A stretch of DNA of 64,000 nucleotides, taken from Pararge aegeria. Taxonomy: Eukaryota > Arthropoda > Insecta > Lepidoptera > Nymphalidae. The stretch is from positions 3,038,001 through 3,102,000 of the forward strand of contig NC_053181.1 of the NCBI RefSeq assembly GCF_905163445.1. The letters are read 5' to 3'. Below, in pieces: positions 22,481-33,299 of the stretch (position 1 is the first letter of the stretch; each line of letters starts with the position of its first letter). Both the position numbers and the translations under genes were made by a program. The notes beneath the pieces are model-generated. The model did not search any database. It saw nothing but the letters and a program-made list of their open reading frames with translations, and had not been told where the DNA came from.

Positions 22481-22749
22481 TAGGTTGATATGATAATGAT
22501 AATGAAAAACAGTTTTATTAAACTAAGTAGAGCCAGATTTTTGTCCTTTTTATTAAAGAAAAAACTACTTTAAGTTTGTGACCGCGAAACTTTGGTTTTT
22601 TGACAACGTGGCAGTTATAAATATTATATGTTAATATATACACCATTTCAATTTAAATTCATATTCAAAAATGTTTTATTCTTGTAAACCTTATACATGA
22701 ATTTTTGAACATCATAGGCACTTATTAAGCGTTCGTACATATAATAAGC

Positions 22750-23009
22750 GACGGCCGACTGACGCAGTGGGCAGCGACCCTGCTTTCTGAGTCTGGCCGT
22801 GGGTTCGATTCCCACAGCTGGAAAAACGTTTGTGTGATGAACATAAATGTTTTTCAGTGTTATTTTTGTAGTGTTTCTGTATATTATAAGTATTTGTGTA
22901 TATTATTCATACAATTATTCATCAGACATCTTAGTACCCATAACACAAGCTACGCTTACTTTGGGGCTAGATGGCGATGTGTGTATTGTCGATATATATT
23001 TATTTTTAA
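22750..23009 (+). repeat. tRNA-headed SINE (family A)
   Basis: The head acggccgactgacgcagtgg..gtgggttcgattcccac is followed by the family body and a TATTTATTTTT tail. Confidence 0.8.
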
Positions 23010-23490
23010 TATGTTATCATTAATGGTAGGTAGGTGATGGTGAAAACTACATTTGTTAACTTAAAACTAAGGCTAAAAGGGTTCCAAATGCGCCCTGGTC
23101 GACGAAGAGCCAATAACAACAACAACGCTTAGCCGGGTAAATTATCACAGGCCCGGTTGATTCCCTAATAATTTATAACCGACTATTATGCCTGGGTGTA
23201 TTTACCCAATACTTTAGCAAATACTTATGTTTAATTTGTTACCACAAAATTAATATATAATTTGCATTAGTATTTCATTGAACCAAAAGACATCAACGCG
23301 CATAAAGTACTTCCTTACGCCATATAAGGGTATTATTAACGAAATCGGAACAGGAAGCTTCCGTGGGAAATTCTAATAAGGCTTAACAGACAACGTTTTA
23401 GGCCGCTCACAATTCGAAGGCTTTTCTACGGTGAGTTTAAGTTGAGCGACTAAAGACAAATTGTGTGAAACTAACCCTAAAATAGCCCTT

Positions 23491-23748
23491 TGACGGCCGG
23501 TTGGCGCAGTTTGCAGCGACCCTGCTTTCTGAGTCCAAGGCCGTGGGTTCGCTTCCCACTACTGGAAAACGTTTGTGTGATGGGCATGAATTTTCAGCGT
23601 CTGGGTGTTTATATGTATATTCTAAGTATTTATGTATATTATTTATAAAAAATATTCATCAGTCATCTTAGTACCCATAACACAAGCTACGCTTAAATTG
23701 GGTCTAGATGGCGATGTGTGTATTGTCGTAGTATATTTATTTATTTAT
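23491..23748 (+). repeat. tRNA-headed SINE (family A)
   Basis: A nearly full-length copy from tgacggccggttggcgcag to tagtatatttatttatt, about 490 bases after the previous copy and in the same orientation. Confidence 0.8.
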
Positions 23749-24010
23749 TAAAAAAAAGAGAAGTATCCTACTTATTACCTATAACTCTGTTATAAAACGG
23801 GTTAAAAAGGAAATTACATATCCTTAAAAAAATCTAATGTTTCCTAATAACAACGAGATTAGTACCCTACATGTAGTAAATTTTTGCTTTAGTACCTAAA
23901 AAAATATAAGTTACATAAATAAGCTAATTTAATTCGTTTGACTCGAACGTAACAAGCGCGTAGTCTTATGTACATTCTGAAGAATATAATGCAGTACATT
24001 ATATTATTGA

Positions 24011-24320
24011 AAGCGGTGATAGCCTAGTGGTAAGGGCCTGTATTTCCCTTTCTTGGTGCCGAGTTCGAATCCCAGTACGCTCATCTAACTTTTCTAAGTT
24101 ATGTGCGTTTTAGGCAATAAAAATATCACTTGCTTCAACGGTGAAGGAAAACATCGTGAAGAAACCTGCATGCCCGAGATATCTAAATTATGTTCTCAAA
24201 TGCGTGTGGAGTCCATGCGCACTGGGCTAACGTGGTGAACTACGTGGCCTGAAAGCCTTCTCATAGTAAGAGGAGACCCGTGCCCTGTAGTGGGCCGATA
24301 ATAGGTTGATATGATGATGA
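24011..24320 (+). repeat. tRNA-headed SINE (family B), near full length
   Basis: One of the most complete copies. It has the head gcggtgatagcctagtggt and gagttcgaatcccag, then the whole body, ending ggttgatatgatgatga. Confidence 0.8.
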
Positions 24321-24998
24321 CATTATACTAAGGAAAAGAATAGTGACGATTTTAAAATATATAAATGTGAATGTAAGTTTGTTTGTTTCGTTTTCACGCG
24401 AAAACTACTGAACCGATCTTCATGAAACTTCGTATACATATTCTTGGAGGTGATAAAAATAACATAGTATACTTTGCATTGAAAAAAAAATTACGTAAGA
24501 TAAAAAATGTAAATATCTCATACATGACTATAGGTGTAGACTATGTAGCAATACGCTGCCTCCCAAAATTACGCGGGCGAAGCCGAAGGGCACATCTAGT
24601 ATAGTATAAAAATGGAAAGGAAATGTGGGGAGGTTATACCGCTATGTTTATTTCTTCGCCAAGCGGCAGTGATGCATTGTTATGGACTGGAGTGTTTGTT
24701 TGTCGGTGTAATTACGAGCCCATGAGGCTTAGCATTTACGGCTCAAGTTGTTGTATATATCATGACGTGTTCCTCGCATGCCCTACGAAGTTTTGCTGTT
24801 AATACGCGTTTTTTTTCCACGCTAACCTTAGGTAAGGCATCTGCTTGCTCCCTTAATTATTAAGGAAGGAAGATACTTCTTCTAATGTAATTTTTGATAA
24901 TAGAAAATGTATCTACTACGAGATGTAAATGCGATGTGATATTAAAGAGCCGATGTGTAGTCGGCCTTAAACGTGGGAGATGACCTCGCCAAATATAC

Positions 24999-25005
24999 TA
25001 TAAAA
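24999..25005 (+). promoter_or_regulatory. Gene 4 TATA box
   Basis: TATAAAA lies 63 bases before the start codon. A TCA at 25025-25027 gives a plausible transcription start 28 bases downstream. Confidence 0.6.
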
Positions 25006-25061
25006 CTTATTTGACCCGCGAAATTCAACATAGTGCTGCCTAAGGTTAACGGAATCAATAG

Positions 25062-27647
25062 ATGATGGCGAAGTTTTGTATTTTGGCCTACTTTTTTACG
25101 ATCCTCTTTACGGGATGGAGCCCTGCCCTCGGCGAAGGTAGTAATCTGCAGATTATATTTATTACTTTTTTTTACCCTATTTTTTCCACGAGTTTATGGT
25201 CTGTGATTGTATCTGAGGTTATGGTAGTTCGATCGTGTATACCGTTAGATAAATTGGCAGAAAATTGCTGTTGTTGTTTAACGTTATATTTGGGGTTTAA
25301 TGTATTTTGTGGTACTATACGTGACAATATTTCCAACCTAATTCCATAATAATTTCCAGCAATCTAGGTTATTGGTACTTAACGGTAAACAATATTTTTG
25401 AGTTTTTAAGTTTAGTGTTTTGGATGGTTATATTTTCGGTACTTTGCTGTTATAACTTCAAAATAAAATAATTAATATGAAAAATATTAATTCAATAATA
25501 GTATTCGATCTAAAATTGTAAGGTATTCAGTTTTTCTGTTAAGAATTACTAAGTACTAACGTAAATTTAAGAAATTAGTATTGTCTAAGCAACCTGGGTG
25601 TATCATTCAGATTATACTCAGACGTCGATAACGGGTGTTTGTGTTTAAGCCCGCCAACCCTCACTGGTGGTTGTCCCCTCTTTTCTGAAATCTGCCTAGA
25701 TTAGGAATATTAAAAGACTGGGGCTAATGATAGATTTTTTCTGGTAATTACAGAAATTTATAGATAATTTAGGTATTATAAGAATATAACAATAAAAATT
25801 AGAAAACTTTTACTACTATACCTACTGAACCTACCTTCTACCTAGCAGGTAGTATAACCAAATATCTTGGAGTGAAGTGATGTTATGAGACATTCCAAAT
25901 ATTCATAAAAACTTAATTTAAATAAAATAAATTGTATTTCAAATTCACCTGATAGGAACCTCCATTATGTTTATGCAAAGCAGTTTCCTTTTGGCGGTTG
26001 AGATTTTTTATACTTTATTGTACTGATAAATATTTTTTATTTGTAGCTGAATAGTTTCACATACCTATTTCGCTCATAAAAAGTTAGTTACTTTTGTTAA
26101 TAAAAAATCACACCTACAACAAATTTAGTTTTAGTGATCAATAAATCGCTAGATTTGTAATTAAATAGGCGGGGAGGTGTACCTACATTTAATTTTGCTT
26201 ATGATTATGATGAGTTTAGAATTAAGCAACGGGAAGGTTGGTAGGCTTACAGGTACTTAACAAAACTACAACTTTAGGCTTTGTAGTAGACAGATCTTCC
26301 TCACTAACCTGTCCCTAATAAAGAGTCACAGGGGAAACTAACACGGGAATTTAATCTAATTATAAAGGTGGGCTTAGAACTTATAACCTCATGCTTGTCC
26401 AAAGCTAAGAAGAATACACACATTGCCATCTAGCCCCAAAGTAAGCTTAGCTTGTGTTATGGGTACTGAGATGGCTGATGAATATTTTTTTGAATTACAT
26501 ACAAAAATACTTAGAAAATACATATAACCCAGACACTGAAAAACATTCATGCTCATCACACAAACATTTTCCAGCAGTGGGAATCGAACCCACAACCTTG
26601 GGCGCAGAAAGCAGGGTCGCTGCAAACTGCGCCAATCGGCCGTCAATCAAGAGGCAGTCTATAACGATTATATTATAAACTAGCTGTTGTCCGCGTTTAT
26701 TGCGGTTAATTGCGAATCCCGCGGGAACCGTTCGTTTTGCTGGAATAAAGAGTAGCCTATGTTACTCTCTGTCATTCCAATTAAGTCTATGTTAAAAATC
26801 AAGTCGATGGATAGCTTAGTTAGGGCATAAAGGAAGGACAAGTAACAAAAAACTTTGCATTTATCCATACTTAATATTATAAATGCGACAGTGTGTTTGT
26901 TTCTATGGGAAGATAAGCTTACGCTTATGCTCACGCTTGCGTTCACAACCGTTATGAAATAGTACACTGTTAAAGGGCAGTTTTTCAAATCGAATCGAAG
27001 TTATTACACGTGAGCGAAACTGCGGGTAAAAGCTAAAAAGTATATAAAATAATAAGGATTTTGAAATGTTTGCAGACGAACAAGCAATAATTAGCAACAG
27101 CAGAGAACCGAGGCATTTAAAAGCCAAGCTATGTCTCAAGCTCGGAATATGTGGTGAACAGCAGCATCAAGGAGGGTATAACAACCACCAAGGAGGATAC
27201 AATAACCACCAAGGAGGTTATGGTGGGCACCAAGGAGGATACAATAACTACCAAGGAGGTTACGGTGGTCACCAAGGAGGATATAGCGGCCACCAAGGAG
27301 GATATTACCCTCTCCCCCCGATAAATATTGGTATTAGTCAATCCCAAGCATCCGCAAGCTCTGGTGGTGGAGGTTTTGGCAGCTCAAGCTATCCAAACAA
27401 CTATCAATATAATGGAGGATACCCAAGTCACGGAGGATACAATGGTCACAAGAGACCTGGTTACTTTGGAAATGGTTTCGGTTCGTACAATAATCAGTTT
27501 AATGGGAACTATTATGGGGGACAGCCAGGCCACTTAGGGCACTCAGGAGATGGAGGGTATGGTTTCCAAAGACCATTTGGTTATCACGACGCCTCGAGTG
27601 AAGAAGACTATGATAACTACAGTAGATCGGCTAAAACGAAGGAATAA
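25062..27647 (+). CDS. Gene 4: secreted His-Gln-Gly-Gly-Tyr repeat protein
   Basis: Exons are 25062-25137 and 27076-27647, joined in phase 1 (donor gtagta, acceptor tttgcag with a weak pyrimidine tract), giving 215 residues. The join reads E-D-E-Q across the boundary and discards the in-frame ATG at 27066, which lies in the intron. Residues 1-24 form a signal peptide. R-E-P-R at 35-38 is a weak convertase site, followed by a small Cys pair (KLCLKLGICG). Residues about 56-102 are seven HQGGYNN/GG-type heptads, then PPINIGISQSQASASSGGGG, Gly/Tyr/Asn/His-rich sequence and an acidic, Lys-ended tail (SSEEDYDNYSRS). The start is the first of two adjacent ATGs; the second would remove one residue. 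A Tyr-rich secreted matrix or adhesive protein is inferred. Confidence 0.85.
26402..26648 (-). repeat. tRNA-headed SINE (family A), minus copy in gene 4 intron
   Basis: Runs right to left from cgccaatcggccgtcaa through gggaatcgaacccac and cagacactgaaaaac to agccccaaagtaagc. Confidence 0.75.
26677..26910 (-). repeat. Helitron-like or related dispersed fragment in gene 4 intron
   Basis: Begins ctagctgttgtccgcg, with cccgcgggaaccgt and ..tattataaatgcgacagtgtgtttgtt. This pattern is common in lepidopteran dispersed elements that end in CTAG. It stops about 165 bases before exon 2. The class is uncertain. Confidence 0.4.
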
Positions 27648-27687
27648 ATTGTATTCTTATTTTATACTATCTGTGATATTAATTATG

Positions 27688-27712
27688 AATAAATGTTATG
27701 CGTACAAATAAA
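27688..27712 (+). other. Gene 4 polyadenylation signals
   Basis: AATAAA at 27688-27693 and 27707-27712, within 65 bases of the stop codon. Confidence 0.65.
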
Positions 27713-27790
27713 TATAATTTGTTTTCTTATACACTTTAGGGTGGCTTTGAAGTAATACAATTTTATCTCTCTATCTAAATGATTGATTGT

Positions 27791-28075
27791 TTATTTCTCC
27801 ATCCTATTAAAGTCGTGAAGCTGAAGTGGCAATGGGCGGGTCACATAGTTCGGAGAAAAGATGGACGTTGGGTTCCTAAGGTACTGGGATGGCAGCCCTG
27901 CACTGGTAAACGCAGCGTTGGTCGACCCCGAACGAGGTGCACAGACGACGTTAAGCGCGTCGCAGGTAGTCGCTGTATATAAGCGGCACAAAACAGTGGA
28001 ATTTGGAACTCCCTACAAAAGACCTATGTCCAGCAGTGGACGTCTATCGGTGGATATGATGATGATGATGATGTT
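27791..28075 (+). mobile_element. RTE-like LINE 3' end
   Basis: Broken frames still give KLKWQWAGHIVRRKDGRW, GKRSVGRPRTR and DVKRVAGSR, the C-terminal end of an RTE-class reverse-transcriptase protein. The tail gatatgatgatgatgatg is the simple-repeat ending of such elements. Relatives lie at 48506-48788 (plus) and about 55390-55625 (minus). Confidence 0.75.
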
Positions 28076-28078
28076 TAT

Positions 28079-29480
28079 TTGTTAATTCACTACAAATTAG
28101 GCCTTGACTACAATCTCAGCTGTTGGTAAGTAATAATGCAGTGTCAGATGGTCGCGGGCTAACTCTTAGCAATATGGCAGTTATATTGAAGTTAGAACCC
28201 TAATCGTTACTGAGTATCCGAAACGCTAACAATTAATTTGTTCCTAATATTGTAGTTTTACTGCGGTACCTAGTTATTTTTTTTAGGGTTCCGTTTAAAA
28301 GTTCAACTATATGACCAGTTGTATAGAAGTAAATTGATAACTAGTTTTTACACACCACTTGGGATATGTATCTTTTATATTATTCAATACAATAAAAACA
28401 TGTCTATACAATAAAAACATGTCAAACTCTCGTTCTGTAAAAAAAGAAAACCATTCTATCCTACTGGAACCGTAGATTTATCTCGGATTAAAAGTGGCCT
28501 TTGTGCTTTTACAGTCTTAATTTCATCAAGATACCCGTGTATCATTGAGTAACAAACAGCCATCCAAACTTCCGCATTTACAATATTAGTTAAGATAACT
28601 AACCAAATTATTTTTTAATTATTGCTAAATAAACCGATTGAGGAATATATTACGCATATACAACACAACATCTGTCAAAACATAGTTCGCAATTGAATAG
28701 TATTTGTAATTAAAACAATAAATTAGATAAGAGCTTGCCCGTTTGATTTATGAATGGCTGGGCTGGCGAAACAGGCAATTATTTACTTTAAATTAAATTT
28801 ATAATCCATTTTATTTAATTGTAAGCAAACAAAATTATCTACAAATAGCTGCCAGTGACTTGGTCCGAGTTTTTATCTTTTTTACAACCTCTAGTGGTAA
28901 CATTAATTCTCCCTGGATTTTTTTCCTTGATAAAAAGTCCTAGTTCCGTCGCAAGGATGCAAGCAAAAACTGTTGAAATTGGTTCCTGCTCCCCAAACGG
29001 TGTTCTATACAAGTCCCTCTACTATGTAGTATAGGAAATGACTCGGTAAAGTAAGTTTACCCATTTCGAAGACCGAAATAGACAAACAGAATGGCACACA
29101 GAAAGACAAGAACACAGACAGTTTTTTTTAAACAAGTGTTGATTTTTGCATATGTTTTAATAATACTCCTGGGACCTTAATAATAGGCACTTAATCAAAA
29201 TCACATACTAATTATTATATATTTTTTATTCATACAGTTGTACATTATTACAGATTTTGATTAAGTAATAATACATAATTACAGATTTTGAATCATGTAA
29301 GTTGAAACAAAGTTATCATGTATTCGTTAGTTATGTTTTTATTAGTTTATTCACCAACAAGTCTTCAGATAAATAAATGTCGGATAAGTTTTATGGATCT
29401 CTTTGTTTTATATGTTTGAATTGGTTATTGAAATTAGTTGAATTTGATATTAAAGTGCAAGTGATATTTAAATAATTTAA
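28079..29480. other. AT-rich intergenic stretch with a SINE fragment
   Basis: A family C SINE fragment (minus) occupies about 28079-28215; the rest is AT-rich with no supported gene or repeat. Confidence 0.5.
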
Positions 29481-29664
29481 ATAACACTTGCTCCAACGGT
29501 GAAGGAAAGCATCGTGGACCTGCATGTCTGAGGTTCTCAAGTGTATGTGAAGTCCACCAATCCGCACTGGGCCAGTGTGGTGGACTACGGCCTTAACCCC
29601 TTCTCATTGTTAGTGGAGAGCCATGCCCTGTAGTTGGCCGGTGATGTGTTGATATGATGATGAA
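29480..29664 (+). repeat. tRNA-headed SINE (family B), 5'-truncated
   Basis: Family body from aacacttgctccaacggtga to ccggtgatgtgttgatatga; the head is missing. Confidence 0.65.
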
Positions 29665-29810
29665 AGAAGTTAGAATTTTAGACATTTAAGGATTCAACAA
29701 ACTTCATTGGTTTATGTGATAAAAAAATACGGCATAACTCTTATGTGTGAAAAGTACTGTTTGACTCACTGGGAAAGCTTATATATAAATGTATAATGCT
29801 AATAAATAAA

Positions 29811-30079
29811 TAAGGACTGGTTGCTTGGAAGCAATCGGCTCCTCTTTCATCTCTCACAAGATAGAAAAATGAATGTTAAAATGTAAAATGTAAATTGAAG
29901 ATGTTGGAAAAGAGCAACTGCTGAGTTTCTTGCCGGCTTCTTCTCGGTAGAATCTGCCTTCCTAACCGGTGGTAGAGTCACTACAAACAGACAGACTTGA
30001 CGTTTCAAAAGTGCTTATTAGGCCTTAGGTATATATTATTAGGCCTACTTGAAATAAATGAATTTTGAATTTGGAATTT
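29811..30079 (+). mobile_element. LINE family L 3' UTR upstream of gene 5
   Basis: 3' UTR only: ctcacaagatagaaaaatga, gttggaaaagagcaactgct, ttcttgccggcttcttctcg, ccggtggtagagtcactac, ending aaataaatgaattttgaatt. It ends 107 bases before the gene 5 TATA box. Confidence 0.75.
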
Positions 30080-30185
30080 TTAATGTACATAAAATAACCG
30101 CAAGAGTTAAAATAAATGAAGTGTCATCGCCTTTAATTTTTTCTTTGACCCACTGCTTTAAGTGGGGGGTATCATGTTTCCATAG

Positions 30186-30193
30186 TATATAAG
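30186..30193 (+). promoter_or_regulatory. Gene 5 TATA box
   Basis: TATATAAG lies 87 bases before the start codon. No clear TCAGT initiator is seen 25-35 bases downstream. Confidence 0.5.
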
Positions 30194-30272
30194 ATCGGAG
30201 AAATGATACACCGCTTACCATTGCTTTGTGAAAGCTCCAATCATTTAAGATAGTATCATATCTATCATCAAA

Positions 30273-32051
30273 ATGCTCGCTAAAGTTATCTTCGTCTTAT
30301 ACTCTATCAGTTTTGCCAATACTGTTCCGGTTGTATACGGTAAGTTCTGTTATTTTTTTATTTTTTTTTCACAGTTAATTAGCCCTTGACTGCAATCTCA
30401 CCTGGTTGTAAGGGATGATGCAGTCTTAGATGGTAACATCTTAGACCTCACCCTAACCTGTCAGGGAGTGTTACGGTTTGTAAGCGACATCGTGCCGGAA
30501 CGCTAAATCACTTACGTCTAGCTAGCGTCGGCTTACGTCTTTGCCGGTAGGGTGGTAACTAGCCACGGCCGCAGCCTCTCACCAGACCAGACCAGGGGAG
30601 TTCGGAAATTATAAGTTCCCAAATTGACCCTACGAGGAATCGAACCCGGAATCTCCAGCTTAAAATTACAGCGCTCATAGCTGCGCTAGGGCGGACATAA
30701 AATGATATACATATATCTAAATGAAATACGCGAACATCTTCTAACCCCGATCCTAACGAGTTGCAAGCGATATTTATAATACGTGAAATTAAGCTTACGA
30801 AACCACTTTTCTAGGATTCTTGCTCATGATAATAAATTACCAACCCATTACCGGCCCATTTACACGGGTCTCCTCTAAAATAAGAAAGGTTTAGACCGTA
30901 GTCCACCACGCTGGCCAAGTGCGGATTGGTGGGCACTCACCTTTGAGAACATTATGGAGAACTCTCAGGCACGCAGCTTTCCTCACGATGTTTTCCCTCA
31001 CCTCACTGTTATTTAATTGCTTAAACCGCATATATGTAGTTTAAAAAAGTTAGAGGTGTGTGCCGGGTTTCGAACTCGGCCACCAGGCTGTCACCGCTTT
31101 TTAAATGGTAAATAAAATAAATAAGCCATTTAAACCCAAGTAACATATCAAAAATCGAATTACAAAAAAATATACAAATAATAAACATGCATTAAAATCT
31201 TCGGGTAAAGGCCTCCTCCATCTTGCTTTACATGATAGTTAATAATATTTTATTTTACAGAGAACGTTCTCCCAGTGATTTATCGTATAGGCCGTGCGCC
31301 AAACATTGCATTTGGCTTCGGGAGTGGCTTCAGCAGTAACATCGGCGGCATAAGCCACTCCTCCGGAATCGGAGCATCCTTCCAAAGCGGAGACGCGACT
31401 GCCTACGGAGCTGGCATCGGATCAACTGACGGGACATCAGCTAGAGGTGTAGGGTACGCTCAAGCAGAACCGTACTATACTATTGACAACGGATTGCAGA
31501 ACCCAATTGCAGTATTTGATAATGGCTTTGGAAGATACGGATCCGCTTTTTCCTCGGCACAAAACTTCGGGAATTTTGGATCAGCAGTATCATCCGCTCA
31601 CAGTCAGAACGGATTTGGATCGGCCGTATCCCTAGTCAACGGTTTTGGCCGGGGATCAGCTGTATCCTCAGCTAACGGCTTAGGCCAGAGAGCAGCGGTA
31701 TCCTCATTCAACGGTTCAGGCCGGTATCAAGCAGCAGTATCATCTGCAAATGGCGGAGGATATGATTCTGCGGTTTCAAGCGCCAGTACCGGTTACGGAT
31801 CAGCCGTATCCTCTGCTCAGAATGGTGATGGTTTTGGATCAACTGTATCCTTAGCTGAAGGTCGCGGGTACAATAACTATGGGACATCGATTGCTGCGTC
31901 TCACAACTACCCGGGTTATAGCGCTAATGTAGCCCATTCGGTTCAGCAACAAGGAGGATCTTATCAACAGAGTGAAGCAAGCAGCATCAACGCCCCGGGA
32001 TTACAGTCTGCCCAATCTCATGCCATTAACACTGACTATAATAATTACTGA
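30273..32051 (+). CDS. Gene 5: secreted Ser/Ala/Gly repeat protein
   Basis: Exons are 30273-30339 and 31261-32051, joined in phase 1 (donor gtaagt, acceptor attttacag), giving 285 residues. Residues 1-15 are hydrophobic, with cleavage likely near SFA-N. R-I-G-R at 31-34 followed by A-P matches the pro-site of genes 1-3. Residues about 116-226 hold nine 11-14 residue units built on (G/D)SAVSSA followed by N/Q/S-rich GFG spacers. The C-terminus (EASSINAPGLQSAQSHAIN) alternates Ser/Ala with polar residues, like the tails of genes 2-4. Residue 28 is Val encoded by GTG, not a start. The 3' UTR contains a SINE fragment (32078-32163). The small-residue repeats favour beta-sheet stacking as in silk-type proteins; this is compositional inference. 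Confidence 0.85.
30365..30697 (-). repeat. tRNA-headed SINE (family C) in gene 5 intron
   Basis: Begins 25 bases after the donor: ttagcccttgactgcaatctc, ccctaacctgtcagggagtg, gccggtagggtggtaactagc, gaggaatcgaacccgg and a head near gctgcgctagggcgg. Confidence 0.7.
30839..31102 (-). repeat. tRNA-headed SINE (family B) in gene 5 intron
   Basis: Runs from caacccattaccggcccatt through cctcacgatgttttccctca to ccaccaggctgtcaccgctt, opposite in strand to gene 5. Confidence 0.75.
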
Positions 32052-32077
32052 TCATCCCTATAACAAATATTAAACAT

Positions 32078-32163
32078 AGTTGGTGTTTATCTGTATATTA
32101 TTATTATTTATGTGTATTTTATTCATATACATTGGGGCTAAATAGCGGTGTGTGTATTGTAAA
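32078..32163 (+). repeat. SINE family A tail fragment in gene 5 3' UTR
   Basis: ggtgtttatctgtatatta..attggggctaaatagcggtgtgtgtattgt is the 3' half of family A. It lies between the stop codon and the poly(A) signal at 32293. Confidence 0.6.
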
Positions 32164-32292
32164 AAAACGATGTCGAGATGACTGTCAGTATCACACTTAT
32201 CTCAGTATCCTTTTACAGATTGCATCATATGAGTGCATGCTGTACCATAACGATGTAAACAATTTAAAAGTGTTTTAACATTTTAGGTATTT

Positions 32293-32298
32293 AATAAA
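32293..32298 (+). other. Gene 5 polyadenylation signal
   Basis: AATAAA lies 242 bases after the stop codon, the longest 3' UTR of the cluster because it includes the SINE fragment. Confidence 0.55.
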
Positions 32299-32660
32299 AG
32301 ACTGCAATTTTTAATAATAGCATGTTTTAATTCCTAGTGTGAAATACCTTTGTTTCTTTTTTAATTTCTAGATATGTATTTTATAGCTTTTAAGACAGCT
32401 AGCAATTATAACAAAGCCCCGCTGCTCTGTCTTATTTGTCGGAAACGTAAACCTTCATGTTACGCCGATAACATATTATAATATATAAGGAATTGATTTA
32501 AGTAAGAACAAGATAGTGTAAGTAACTATAAAATGGCTATCCATTTTATAGCTACTGCCTCAAAAGTCAAATTCTTTTATATTTATGTCAGCCTCCTTTA
32601 AAAGCAGCTTTGAAACGTAAAGTATAGACTTATCTTTATATATCTTCAATCGTCGGTCTT

Positions 32661-32940
32661 TTGACGGCCGATTGGCGCAGCGGGCAGCGACCCTGCTTTC
32701 TGAGTCCAAGGCCGTGGGTTCGATTCCCTCTACTGGAAAATGTTTGTGTGATGAGCATGAATGTTTTTCAGTGTCTGGGTGTTTATATGACGCATATTAT
32801 AAGTATGTATGTATATTATACCAAAAAATATATTCATCAGTCAACTTAGTACCCATAACACAAGCTACGCTTACTCTGGGGCTAGATGGCAATGTGTGTA
32901 TTGTCGTAGTATATTTATTTATTTATTTATTTATATATAT
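32661..32940 (+). repeat. tRNA-headed SINE (family A)
   Basis: Nearly full length from ttgacggccgattggcgcag to a repeated TATTTATT tail. A Helitron-like fragment (32930-33078) adjoins its tail. Confidence 0.8.
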
Positions 32941-33078
32941 TTCTTGGGTGCGTGTGTATGTCACTGAACTCCTCCTAAACGGCTAGACCGATTTGAATGA
33001 ATTTTTCGGTATGCGTTTGAGGGCACCCTGGATGGTTCACAAATCACCCCGCGAGATGGCGCTGGGGTCAGCTAGTGT
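32930..33078 (+). repeat. Helitron-like fragment
   Basis: From ttgggtgcgtgtgtatgtca to gagatggcgctggggtcagctagt; the same unit as the tandem pair in the gene 2 intron. Confidence 0.5.
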
Positions 33079-33299
33079 TATATAAATATGAATGAATTAT
33101 GACCCTTGAGGCAGTACCTATTAATACTATTCAGTCTTCTCAAGTCGACTGAAATAATAAGAGGTAAAGAAATAAAAATAACTCTCCATTATCTCGATCA
33201 GGATAAAAATAACTAAGATAAATAGTTTAAAGTTTAAGATACGCCTCACAAAAATTAATAGCAATTCCTACTCCATGTAATAAGACTCTTAAGGTTGTA

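Larger units (their letters stand above)
19320..24998. other. Intergenic region between genes 3 and 4
   Basis: About 5.7 kb of repeats and AT-rich sequence without a supported gene. Besides listed elements it holds a Helitron-like fragment at about 24365-24605 (ending gcgggcgaagccgaagggca..ctagt) and an unclassified repeat at 21040-21215 that recurs inverted at 35045-35190. An old LINE piece lies at about 21980-22180, with relatives at 54985-55205 and 58505-58615. Confidence 0.5.

Noticed and set aside
27066..27068. ATG as start of the HQGGY-repeat protein
   Set aside because: It precedes the tttgcag acceptor by a few bases; the spliced form from 25062 provides a signal peptide in the same frame.
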